A stretch of DNA of 43,090 nucleotides from Flavobacteriales bacterium (GTDB lineage Bacteria > Bacteroidota > Bacteroidia > NS11-12g > UBA955): positions 1 to 43,090 of the forward strand of contig CANMCY010000018.1 in assembly GCA_947496375.1 (NCBI GenBank). Direction: 5' to 3'. Position numbers and translations under genes: made by a program. Shown here piece after piece: positions 35,039 to 42,494 of the stretch (within the stretch, counting starts at the first letter, position 1; the number at the start of each line of letters is the position of its first letter). Under the pieces are notes generated by a model, which searched no databases, was not told the DNA's origin, and saw only the letters and a program-made list of their open reading frames with translations.

Positions 35039-36343
35039 TTAATAATGACACTTAGCACATTCAAGACCACCATTCATGGCCGGGGTAATTTTAACTTTAC
35101 CATCGGGACCGAAATACTGGCTTTTGTTCTTGTGATCTTTCAAATCCTTTGCCGCCTTCTCATGCAGAGCAGCATAATAGTTGTTATTGGCTGCATCAAT
35201 GCCTGCATTTCTGTGACAATCAATACACCAGCCCATTTGCAGAGAGCTCCACTGCTGTACAACTTCCATTTTTTCAATAGGACCATGGCAAGTCTGACAG
35301 GCAAGTCCGGCTACTTTCACGTGCTGACTATGATTGAAATAAGCATGGTCGGGCAGATTGTGAATTCTTACCCAACGAATGGGTTTAGGATTTTGGCCAA
35401 ATGCCTCAGCGCCTATTTTCTCAGGATTGTAATCCAGGGCCTTGTATATTTTGGCTATTTCAGGAGAAATCTCATCCCCTTCTGCAGTAGATGCTTTCTG
35501 AACACCTTTGTGACAGTTCATGCAAATATTTAACGAAGGAATTGTCGCAGATTTGCTTTCTTCTACCCCAATGTGGCAATATTTACAATCGATTTTGAGG
35601 TCACCGGCGTGTAATTTATGGCTGTATGCAATGGGCTGTTTGGGAGCGTATCCTTTCTGAACGCCAACTTCCGTAATTCCGAATTTGTATGACCATACGA
35701 ATCCAATTCCACCGAGAATAACCACCGTAAATACGGTCAATACGGTAGGATTCATTTTAGCCAGTTTGGCAGGCATCAACCCCTTGATGAAAGATCCTTT
35801 GGCGTTATCTTCGGCAGTTCCATCCTGTTCGGCAGCAAGTCTGCGTAAGGTATTTCTCACCTTACCCAATATGATGAGTACGATGACAAAAATGCCGATT
35901 AGGGCCAACATGATATACAATGAATTGGAATCTGACTTGCCGGAATCCCCCTCAACTGTAGCTGCCGCTTTTGGCGCTACCGGCTTGGGGGCCGTTTTAA
36001 TGTATTCCAAAATGTTCTTTACCTGATCGGGTGAAAGATTTTCGAAAATGTTCATGGCAGCACCGCCGTACTCCTTGTAGAGTGCATTGGCATCTGCATC
36101 GCCACTCTTTCTGAATGCTTCGTTGTTACGAATCCATTTGATCAGCCACTCTTCGCTTCGTCTTTCTGTAACCCCACGTAGTGCGGGTCCCACGACTTTT
36201 TTGTCCATTGCGTGACAGCTGCCACAGTTGTTCGCTTCATAGAGCTTTTTACCCTCCTCGGCGCTGGCCTTGAATTCCGCTTTCAAAGAAACTGAAAGGG
36301 AAATCGCGGCTGCCAGTACCAAAGTTCTCATTTGTCTTTGCAT
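35039..36343 (-). CDS. actA: Alternative complex III subunit ActA, multihaem cytochrome c with extra N-terminal haem domain
   Basis: 434 residues with an N-terminal signal peptide (MRTLVLAAAISLSVSLKA; a second ATG at codon 5 is an alternative start). Six haem c motifs are seen: CGSCH (about residue 40), then CKYCH, CMNCH, CQTCH, CIDCH and CAKCH in the last 200 residues. The last five form the canonical pentahaem ActA core; the first is in a separate class I cytochrome c-like domain (about 25-115) followed by two hydrophobic segments (about 142-165 and 200-220). First gene of the operon, with a promoter box 28 bases upstream and a stop 14 bases before actB. Confidence 0.92.
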   Translation of the reverse strand: MQRQMRTLVLAAAISLSVSLKAEFKASAEEGKKLYEANNCGSCHAMDKKVVGPALRGVTERRSEEWLIKWIRNNEAFRKSGDADANALYKEYGGAAMNIFENLSPDQVKNILEYIKTAPKPVAPKAAATVEGDSGKSDSNSLYIMLALIGIFVIVLIILGKVRNTLRRLAAEQDGTAEDNAKGSFIKGLMPAKLAKMNPTVLTVFTVVILGGIGFVWSYKFGITEVGVQKGYAPKQPIAYSHKLHAGDLKIDCKYCHIGVEESKSATIPSLNICMNCHKGVQKASTAEGDEISPEIAKIYKALDYNPEKIGAEAFGQNPKPIRWVRIHNLPDHAYFNHSQHVKVAGLACQTCHGPIEKMEVVQQWSSLQMGWCIDCHRNAGIDAANNNYYAALHEKAAKDLKDHKNKSQYFGPDGKVKITPAMNGGLECAKCHY

Positions 36344-36371
36344 GCTTATTTGAACGGAGTTATTCGCGGTG

Positions 36372-36379
36372 CAAATATA
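36372..36379 (-). promoter_or_regulatory. -7 box TATATTTG for the act operon
   Basis: On the minus strand TATATTTG (perfect TAnnTTTG) ends 28 bases before the actA ATG. The sequence 19 bases further upstream reads TTTA rather than TTTG; a TTTG lies at a 24-base spacing. Likely operon promoter. Confidence 0.5.
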
Positions 36380-36419
36380 GAAAGTGCAACATGGCGGTTA
36401 AAACAAATTGTTCACATTG

Positions 36420-36452
36420 AATACAATTTAAAAAGATTCTAAATATTGTATT
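36420..36452. repeat. Inverted repeat in the act/glycosyltransferase intergenic region
   Basis: AATACAAT (36420-36427) and its exact reverse complement ATTGTATT (36445-36452) are separated by 17 bases, in the 227-base divergent gap between actA and the glycosyltransferase gene. It could be an operator or chance in AT-rich sequence. The rest of the gap shows no gene. Confidence 0.4.
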
Positions 36453-36570
36453 TATTTATATGATAATCAATATATTAAATTCAAAGCAATATTCTTTAGA
36501 GCAAAATGTATTAAAAGGTATACACAACAACGGTATATGTATGTTGGATAAAGAATGACAAATTTGTAAT

Positions 36571-37311
36571 GTGATATTCGGAAAGAAGATTGTTGTGGTG
36601 CTTCCTGCATACAATGCCGGCAAGACGCTGGAGAAAACGTACAGAGAGATACCCTTTGACATTGTAGATGAGGTTATCCTGGTGGATGATGCGAGTAAGG
36701 ATAATACTTCACAACTGGCAAAGGAACTGGGGATTGGTCATGTAGTAGTGCACAAAAACAACCGTGGATACGGAGGCAACCAAAAAACATGTTATGACAC
36801 TGCTCAAAAGCTTGGAGCTGATGTAGTGGTTATGCTGCATCCCGATTATCAGTATACGCCCAAGCTTATTAGAAGCATGGCATATTTAATTGCTGAGGGG
36901 GTTTATCCTGTGGTGTTTGGCAGCCGCATACTAGGGAAAGGTGCGCTCAAGGGTGGCATGCCTTTATATAAATACGTTGCAAACCGGTTACTCACCTTAT
37001 TACAAAATATCATGCTCAATCAAAAACTGGCAGAATACCATACCGGATACAGGGCTTTTTCAGGAGAGGTACTCAAAACGGTTAAATATCATCTCAATTC
37101 TGATGATTTTGTTTTTGACAATGAGATGATAGGTCAAATCTTCATGAATGGATTTGAAATCGGTGAGATTACCTGCCCTACCAAATATTTTGAAGAAGCA
37201 AGTTCCATCAATTTTGCCAGAAGTTCTAAATATGGACTAGGGGTATTGCGGGTAAGTATTACTTACAGACTCTGTAAGTGGGGAATTTACCGCAGCCCTA
37301 TATTTCGTTAA
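36571..37311 (+). CDS. Family 2 glycosyltransferase, DPM1-like
   Basis: Inverting GT-A glycosyltransferase, 246 residues, no transmembrane helix. The only fitting start is GTG at 36571 (an ATG two bases earlier is followed at once by a stop). Motifs: VVLPAYNAGKTL (about 8-19), the nucleotide-binding VILVDDASKDNT (about 35-46), NRGYGGNQ, MLHPDYQYTP (about 89-98, DxD-like), and YHTGYRAFS (about 158-166). It resembles polyprenyl-phosphate sugar transferases (dolichyl-phosphate mannose synthase type), but donor and acceptor cannot be determined. It ends by overlapping the convergent lytic transglycosylase gene by 4 bases. Confidence is high for the family, low for substrate. Confidence 0.85.
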   Translation: MIFGKKIVVVLPAYNAGKTLEKTYREIPFDIVDEVILVDDASKDNTSQLAKELGIGHVVVHKNNRGYGGNQKTCYDTAQKLGADVVVMLHPDYQYTPKLIRSMAYLIAEGVYPVVFGSRILGKGALKGGMPLYKYVANRLLTLLQNIMLNQKLAEYHTGYRAFSGEVLKTVKYHLNSDDFVFDNEMIGQIFMNGFEIGEITCPTKYFEEASSINFARSSKYGLGVLRVSITYRLCKWGIYRSPIFR

Positions 37312-38330
37312 TTTTTGGAATATGGCACCCTGTTTTCTTCAGTATGCAGCATGTTTTGCTGTTCAAATTCCAGGTAACAGGCAAGAGCCAGCTGAGAGTA
37401 ATTCTGGGCTTCGCTTCTAAAATACCCTGCACTGGTCTTCCATAGGGTCTTAATCAGATCATTGCCTTTCACATGGCCGGGAAGCGCAGCCACGGCACTT
37501 TTCACGGTACCTGCACCTGCATTGTAATTATGAAGGGCCAGCAGTTTGAACCACACGGCAGATTCGTCTACTTCAAACCCATAGGTTTCGCACCACTTAC
37601 GTGCATAGGGAATGCAAATTTCTTTAATTAGTCTTGCTGCCGCATAGGCACTGCGGTCGAAATTTTCTCTTTCGTCCAAATATCTGTCAACCCGAAGACC
37701 ATATTGGCGGGCCACAAATGGCATCAGTTGAAAGTTTCCATAGGCGCCTGCAGTACTTTTTTGCCTGTCAGAGCCGGGACTTTCTATAAGCAATACACTT
37801 TGGGCATAAAATGGATCGACTCCAAAACTGTCAAACAGGGTTATTCCCCGCTCCATTTTTCCCGCAATCTTGTCAAATCGGTAAAAATGGCTTCTGCCGG
37901 AGGTGAATCGAATGTGATTATTGGAATCCACGCGGAATTTTATGGCCAGTTCATCTCTGAACTGAGAAAGCCGGCCAATTGATTCCAGACTGTCTATCAT
38001 TTTTTTTGAATAAACAGCCAGTCCCCTTCTGTTTTCTATCACATTGGCCAGCACGCTGTCTTTGCTCAATGTTACAATTCTTCGCCAGAATTTGATTTCC
38101 GGAAGCGTATCCCAGCCGTCCTTGCGAATACAACCTACCTTAAAATAGCAGATTTTTGCACCATCACTTTTTCTTACAGTGCAAATTTCGCGAATACAAG
38201 TGCCCTGATCGGTGGGTGATTTTGCCAAGTCGGATTCGGACGATGATGCCGAATTGCATGACACCGCCATCACAAGGGATAAAGACAAAGCAGACAAAGC
38301 TGTTCTAATGGTGTTGCTAAGAGAATTCAT
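37308..38330 (-). CDS. SLT-family lytic transglycosylase lipoprotein
   Basis: Cleaves the MurNAc-GlcNAc bond in peptidoglycan, forming 1,6-anhydroMurNAc. 340 residues; SPII signal with lipobox MAVSC (Cys25). The C-terminal SLT domain (about 155-325) holds the catalytic Glu183 in VLLIESPGSDR, then GAYGNFQLMPFVARQYG (195-211), and NYNAGAG (268-274). Four cysteines between residues 45 and 67 (spacing C-x4-C-x10-C-x5-C) sit in an N-terminal region that I do not recognise. The start overlaps the upstream TPR gene by 4 bases, so the two are co-translated. Converges on the glycosyltransferase with a 4-base overlap. Confidence 0.88.
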   Translation of the reverse strand: MNSLSNTIRTALSALSLSLVMAVSCNSASSSESDLAKSPTDQGTCIREICTVRKSDGAKICYFKVGCIRKDGWDTLPEIKFWRRIVTLSKDSVLANVIENRRGLAVYSKKMIDSLESIGRLSQFRDELAIKFRVDSNNHIRFTSGRSHFYRFDKIAGKMERGITLFDSFGVDPFYAQSVLLIESPGSDRQKSTAGAYGNFQLMPFVARQYGLRVDRYLDERENFDRSAYAAARLIKEICIPYARKWCETYGFEVDESAVWFKLLALHNYNAGAGTVKSAVAALPGHVKGNDLIKTLWKTSAGYFRSEAQNYSQLALACYLEFEQQNMLHTEENRVPYSKN

Positions 38331-39379
38331 TCTTTTTTATTACAATATATGTTGAGGTATTTTCCGGCTGCTTTTTCGCCCAGTTTAAAACTTTTTTCCC
38401 AATCTGCGCAGGCGTCCTCCCCTTTTCCAAGCTTTAATCGGGCCATTCCTCGCCCCAGATAAGCGTAGGCGGGAGTCATATTTTTCATTTTCAATGCACG
38501 GCTCAAAATAAGGTCGGCCTCTGTGAATTTCTCCTGCTGAAGTAAGCAATGTCCATAATCGGCCAACAGATTGGCATTCCCCGTATCGATCTGCAGCAGG
38601 GTTGTGTAAATATCGGCTGCCGGGGAATATTCCTTCATAAAAAAGTAATTATCAGCTTTCAGGTGCAACACCTCAGACTTTGTTTCGTCCGGAATAGCTT
38701 CCTCAAGCAGAATCCTATTTAAAAATTCCATACTGCGCTGGTAGTTTGCCAGTCGTTGCAGCATGGCAGCTGCTTCCAGCTGCACGGTAATGTCCGAAGG
38801 CTTCTCCGAAACGGCCTTTTCCAAATATGTGGCAGCTTCTGCATTACGTCCGGCCTTTTCATACAAGCCGGCAAGCAGCATGGTCGCCCCGTCGGTGAAA
38901 TGCTGCTTCATTTTCCAACGCAGATCTTCAATGGCCAGATCCCAGTCTTCTGCATCAAGCGCAATCATGTATCGCATTTCTCTTGCTTCCATTTGCGTAG
39001 GATTCTTTTGCAGATAATGGGTAATATCAGAAAGTGCGAATTGGTAATTTTTCGTTTGCCACAGGGCCAGTGCCCTATTAAAATAAGCATCCCGAAAGCC
39101 CGTATCCAGCGATATGCACTTATTGAGGTCTACCACGGCAAGACTGTATTGTTTTTGTTTGATTCTTACAGCACCTCGGTTATACCAGAAAGTAGGCAGC
39201 GCCGGTTCCAGTTTAATAGCCTGATTGTAGCACTCCTGGGCGTATTTCAGATCCCCCTTATCCTCTGCATCCATTCCTTTTTGCAACCATAATTCTGCTG
39301 TTTGGGCTACTACGGTATGGCTGACGCAGAAAACCGATGTGGCTAAAATAATGAAAAGTATATGGCGCTTCCACTTCAT
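38327..39379 (-). CDS. Secreted TPR-repeat protein
   Basis: 350 residues from ATG 39379, chosen to place a signal peptide (MKWKRHILFIILATSVF, cleavage after VVAQ) at the N-terminus; the open frame extends 8 codons further. The mature protein consists of tandem TPR units, for example AELWLQKGMDAEDKGDLKYA, PTFWYNRGAVRIKQKQYSLA, RDAYFNRALALWQTKNYQFA and NANLLADYGHCLLQQEKFTE; about eight repeats. It is probably a periplasmic protein-protein interaction scaffold. Encoded immediately before the lytic transglycosylase with a 4-base overlap, which suggests a joint role in cell-wall metabolism (inference). Confidence 0.85.
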   Translation of the reverse strand: MKWKRHILFIILATSVFCVSHTVVAQTAELWLQKGMDAEDKGDLKYAQECYNQAIKLEPALPTFWYNRGAVRIKQKQYSLAVVDLNKCISLDTGFRDAYFNRALALWQTKNYQFALSDITHYLQKNPTQMEAREMRYMIALDAEDWDLAIEDLRWKMKQHFTDGATMLLAGLYEKAGRNAEAATYLEKAVSEKPSDITVQLEAAAMLQRLANYQRSMEFLNRILLEEAIPDETKSEVLHLKADNYFFMKEYSPAADIYTTLLQIDTGNANLLADYGHCLLQQEKFTEADLILSRALKMKNMTPAYAYLGRGMARLKLGKGEDACADWEKSFKLGEKAAGKYLNIYCNKKE

Positions 39380-39444
39380 TCTTAACTGATATTTGCAAAA
39401 CACGGGCCGAAAATGAACTTCATTCCATCAAAGATGTTAACACC

Positions 39445-40848
39445 ATGAATATAACTTTTCACGGAGCAGCCGGCAGGGTAACCGGGTCTAAGCACCTCAT
39501 TACAACAGACCAGGGCGAACGGATATTGCTGGATTGTGGGCTGTTTCAAGGAGAAGGCCGTGCGGGTGATTTTTTAAACAGGCACTTTGGATTTGATCCT
39601 TTATCAATTGATTGCGTTATTCTTTCCCATGCTCATATTGACCATTCCGGATTGCTTCCCATGTTGGTTAAACAAGGGTTTTCAGGGCCAATTTACGCTA
39701 ATGAATCTACAGCGGACCTGTGTCGACTCATGTTAATGGATAGTGCTAAAATCCAGAAAACAGACCTTGAGCGCATCAATAAAAGAAAGGTAGCAAGGGG
39801 TGAGCCCACACTGGAATTGCTGTACGATGAAGATGATGTGCAGCGAACCCTTTCTTTATTTCAGTTCATAAGGAATGAAAACTGGACCAATATTGGGAAA
39901 GAAACCCGTGTGTATCTTACCCCCAATGCCCATATTCTGGGTTCTGTGGCCATTACCCTTGAACTGAGGAAAAATGGGGTACCGGTAACGCTCACCTATA
40001 CTGGAGATATCGGTAGGCCCGGCGACAGCATTTTGGATGGTCCGCGCGCTTTTCCGCCCTCCGATTACATTATTTGTGAAAGTACCTATGGTGATCGTTT
40101 GCATCCCGCAGCTGAGGATTCCGAAAAGGCGTTGCTTCAACTGGTATCGGAAATCTGCATTGAAAATAGAGGGAAAATAATTATCCCTGCATTTAGTGTA
40201 GACCGCACACAGGAACTTATTTACCTGTTGGACCGACTGGCTTATCAGAAAAAACTGCCTCACATTGATGTATACGTAGATTCCCCGCTCAGTGTTCAGG
40301 CCACCCATATTATGGGACGTCATCGTGAAGAATTCAATCAGTCCATTCTGGAATACATCAGCAAAGATGGAAACCCATTTGATTTCCCCACGCTGCATTA
40401 CATCTCAAAGGTTGAAGATTCCAAGAAAATCAATGAAAACGAGGGGCCATGTATCATCATTTCCGCCAGTGGCATGGCAGATGCGGGCCGCATCAAACAC
40501 CATATCGCCAACAATATACAAGATGCCCGAAATACCATTTTGCTGGTAGGTTACGCCACCCCGGATAGCCTGGCCGGCAGACTGAGAGATGGAATAAATC
40601 CGGTGAGAATTTTTGGAGAAGATTATCCTGTTGAGGCACGTATTGCACACATGCCCTACTTCAGTGCCCACGCAGACTATGAAGAGATGTTAGCGTATTT
40701 ATCCTGTCAGCGCACCTCACAGGTGAAAGGCATCTTTTTGGTACATGGAGACCTGCCGGCGCTATCTGCCTGGAAGAGCAGATTGATCAATAAAGGTTAT
40801 AAAAACGTACATATTGCAGAGGATAAACAAACAGTTGAAATAACATGA
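39445..40848 (+). CDS. Metallo-beta-lactamase/beta-CASP RNase, CPSF-like
   Basis: Predicted zinc-dependent RNA-processing exonuclease or endonuclease, cytosolic. 467 residues, typical of the bacterial YsnA/CPSF73-like group. Metal motif SHAHIDHSG (62-70), a second His in NAHILGS, D in TYTGDIGRPGD, then the beta-CASP segments (CESTYGDR near 210-217; YVDSPLSV; SASGMADAGRIKHH near 343-356) and C-terminal HADYEEM and VHGD motifs. The stop overlaps the next gene by 4 bases. The 65-base gap to the divergent TPR gene holds no clear -7 box. Confidence 0.92.
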   Translation: MNITFHGAAGRVTGSKHLITTDQGERILLDCGLFQGEGRAGDFLNRHFGFDPLSIDCVILSHAHIDHSGLLPMLVKQGFSGPIYANESTADLCRLMLMDSAKIQKTDLERINKRKVARGEPTLELLYDEDDVQRTLSLFQFIRNENWTNIGKETRVYLTPNAHILGSVAITLELRKNGVPVTLTYTGDIGRPGDSILDGPRAFPPSDYIICESTYGDRLHPAAEDSEKALLQLVSEICIENRGKIIIPAFSVDRTQELIYLLDRLAYQKKLPHIDVYVDSPLSVQATHIMGRHREEFNQSILEYISKDGNPFDFPTLHYISKVEDSKKINENEGPCIIISASGMADAGRIKHHIANNIQDARNTILLVGYATPDSLAGRLRDGINPVRIFGEDYPVEARIAHMPYFSAHADYEEMLAYLSCQRTSQVKGIFLVHGDLPALSAWKSRLINKGYKNVHIAEDKQTVEIT

Positions 40849-41624
40849 CAAATACACCTGTAAACCAACATACTAAATATCAAAATCTCTTTATTTTTTT
40901 AGGGTTTTTATTTTTAACGAATGCCATCATAGCCGAAATCATAGGAACCAAAATATTTTCACTGGAAGGTACACTTGGCCTCCCTCCTGCCTCCATTTCA
41001 CTGGGTGGTGAGAATTTCAATTTCAACCTTACTGCCGGGGTTTTGCTTTGGCCTGTAGTTTTCATTTTAACGGATATTATCAATGAATATTATGGACGTA
41101 AAGGGGTTAAAAAACTATCATTCCTGGCAGCGGGTATGCTGGTATACAGTTTTGTCATGATTTTGGCAGCGATAAAACTGGAACCGGCCGAATTTTGGAT
41201 TTACAGCAAGCAGCAGCAGGGTATTTCTGAACTTGACACTGCCTATAATGCTATATTGGGGCAAGGTACTTTTATCATTATTGGTTCGCTGGTTGCTTTT
41301 CTGGTAGGGCAAATGGTAGATGCCTTTGTATTTACCCAGGTTAAAAAAAGAACCGGCAACAACATGATCTGGCTGAGGGCAACCGGCAGCACACTGGTTT
41401 CTCAGTTCATAGACAGTTATGTGGTGCTGTTTATTGCTTTTTATTTTGGTGCCGACTGGTCTGTTACAACTGTGTTGAAAGTGGGCACGGTAAATTACAT
41501 ATACAAACTGGGTGTGGCACTATTGCTAACACCCATGCTGTATGTTATTCATGGATGGATTGATCGTTATCTTGGAGCAGAACTAAGCAAAAAAATGATG
41601 AAAACCGCCATGGAAAATGAGTAA
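40845..41624 (+). CDS. Queuosine precursor transporter (YhhQ/DUF165 family)
   Basis: Integral membrane transporter for queuine/preQ0/preQ1-type tRNA-modification precursors, 259 residues, about six to seven helices. Family hallmarks: LTNAIIAEIIGTKIF near the N-terminus, WPVVFILTDIINEYYGRKGVKK (about 69-90), and VGQMVDAFVFTQVKKRTG followed by WLRATGSTLVSQFIDSY. The start overlaps the upstream RNase gene by 4 bases, implying an operon. Bacteria that salvage queuosine need this transporter even without the de novo pathway; this window does not show queuosine synthesis genes. Confidence 0.9.
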   Translation: MTNTPVNQHTKYQNLFIFLGFLFLTNAIIAEIIGTKIFSLEGTLGLPPASISLGGENFNFNLTAGVLLWPVVFILTDIINEYYGRKGVKKLSFLAAGMLVYSFVMILAAIKLEPAEFWIYSKQQQGISELDTAYNAILGQGTFIIIGSLVAFLVGQMVDAFVFTQVKKRTGNNMIWLRATGSTLVSQFIDSYVVLFIAFYFGADWSVTTVLKVGTVNYIYKLGVALLLTPMLYVIHGWIDRYLGAELSKKMMKTAMENE

Positions 41625-41640
41625 GCTCGTTTTCGGGTGT

Positions 41641-41648
41641 TATTTTTG
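41641..41648 (+). promoter_or_regulatory. Perfect -7 box TATTTTTG before the His-rich membrane protein
   Basis: TATTTTTG matches TAnnTTTG and ends 8 bases before the ATG at 41657. No -33 TTTG is visible at the usual spacing. Confidence 0.4.
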
Positions 41649-41656
41649 CTACTTTG

Positions 41657-42259
41657 ATGAAAGAACAACTGCTGGGTGCTTTTTTAATTAGTTTACTGCA
41701 TGGATTGATTCCCAGCCATTGGTTGCCCATGGTGAGTATTGCAAAACAGGAGGGCTGGAATCTTCAAAAAACGCTGATTAGGACATTTTTACTGGCCATG
41801 GCGCATGCTGTCAGCACCATTCTCATTGGAATATTAATCGCTACTGAAAGCAATCTGATGATTGATGTACATGCCGGCTGGTTTAAGTGGCTTCCGGCCA
41901 CCCTACTTACGGGCATGGGAATATGGTTTCTGTACAGGCACCACAAACACCATCACTTTCACATAAACCCCGGGCAACCCAAAGGATCGTTCAGCATTTT
42001 CCCCTTGTTGCTGGCCATGTTTCTCTCTCCATGCCTGGAGATTGAAGGTTTTTATTTTTCCATGGCAAAAGAAGGATGGTTTTGGATTGGTTTATTGTCT
42101 GCCGTTTATTTATTAACCACTTTAATCAGTATGCTGGTCTGGATTTGGCTGGCATACCGAGGGCTTGAAAAAATCAATTCGCACCGCTGGACACATAGTT
42201 CCGGGATATTAACAGGCATTATTTTGATTGTATCGGGATTGCTGTTTCTGCTGGATTGA
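41657..42259 (+). CDS. Integral membrane protein with cytoplasmic His-rich loop, UreH/NiCoT-like
   Basis: 200 residues, about five to six transmembrane helices. ATG 41657 is preferred to the adjacent TTG. Recognisable features are HGLIPSHWLP (about 16-25) in the first helix, RTFLLAMAHAVSTILIG (about 43-59), then a His-rich loop RHHKHHHFHI (about 96-105) and LSPCLEIEGFYFSMAKEGW. This layout of HxxPxH in helix 1 and a His-rich loop resembles UreH/RcnA-type and nickel/cobalt transporters, so a divalent metal role is possible; it is an inference from pattern. The gene is 32 bases after the queuosine transporter but has its own promoter box. Confidence 0.6.
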   Translation: MKEQLLGAFLISLLHGLIPSHWLPMVSIAKQEGWNLQKTLIRTFLLAMAHAVSTILIGILIATESNLMIDVHAGWFKWLPATLLTGMGIWFLYRHHKHHHFHINPGQPKGSFSIFPLLLAMFLSPCLEIEGFYFSMAKEGWFWIGLLSAVYLLTTLISMLVWIWLAYRGLEKINSHRWTHSSGILTGIILIVSGLLFLLD

Positions 42260-42440
42260 TATCCGCTTCAAATATTGTTCCCCTAAAATTGATTGATAGT
42301 TGTTTTCTGTCTATTGCCTCTAGGGTGTATCGTCATTATTTAATTAAAATGACAGATTGTATTTAACTAGGTTTTATCTCTTAGTTGGTTAAACCTTGCC
42401 CATCAGCTGCTATGATCTGTTAAGAAACCAATTTATGTAT

Positions 42441-42475
42441 CAAATAAAAAAGCCCTCAACATTGTTGAGGGCTTT
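42441..42475 (-). terminator. Rho-independent terminator downstream of rpsA
   Basis: A perfect 12-bp stem AAAGCCCTCAAC / GTTGAGGGCTTT with a 3-base loop (42449-42475). The minus strand continues into TTTTTTATTTG, a U-tract suited to rpsA, whose stop lies about 20 bases upstream; on the plus strand the flanking T-run is shorter, so it may also stop transcripts from the gene ending at 42259. The remainder of the 235-base gap (42260-42440) shows no gene or clear motif. Confidence 0.85.
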
Positions 42476-42494
42476 CACTAGTTAAATTAATTAA

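Noticed and set aside
27864-36343. Reading the act operon as a polysulfide reductase or nitrite reductase (nrf) operon
   Set aside because: The NrfD-like ActC and ActF, DUF3341 subunit, monohaem ActE and the fused ActB together define alternative complex III rather than Psr or Nrf.
36441-36560. Possible replication origin or DnaA-box cluster in the AT-rich region upstream of actA
   Set aside because: No TTATCCACA-like boxes were found, and no origin-linked genes (dnaA, dnaN, gyrB) are nearby; AT richness alone is not enough.
38756-39292. Plus-strand 178-residue frame opposite the TPR gene
   Set aside because: Lies entirely within the TPR coding region; no family features. The minus-strand frame shows repeats and a signal peptide.
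42260-42440. Possible tRNA or small RNA gene in the largest intergenic gap
   Set aside because: No GGTTCGA-type T-loop, acceptor-stem pairing or CCA was seen; only the terminator at its end is convincing.
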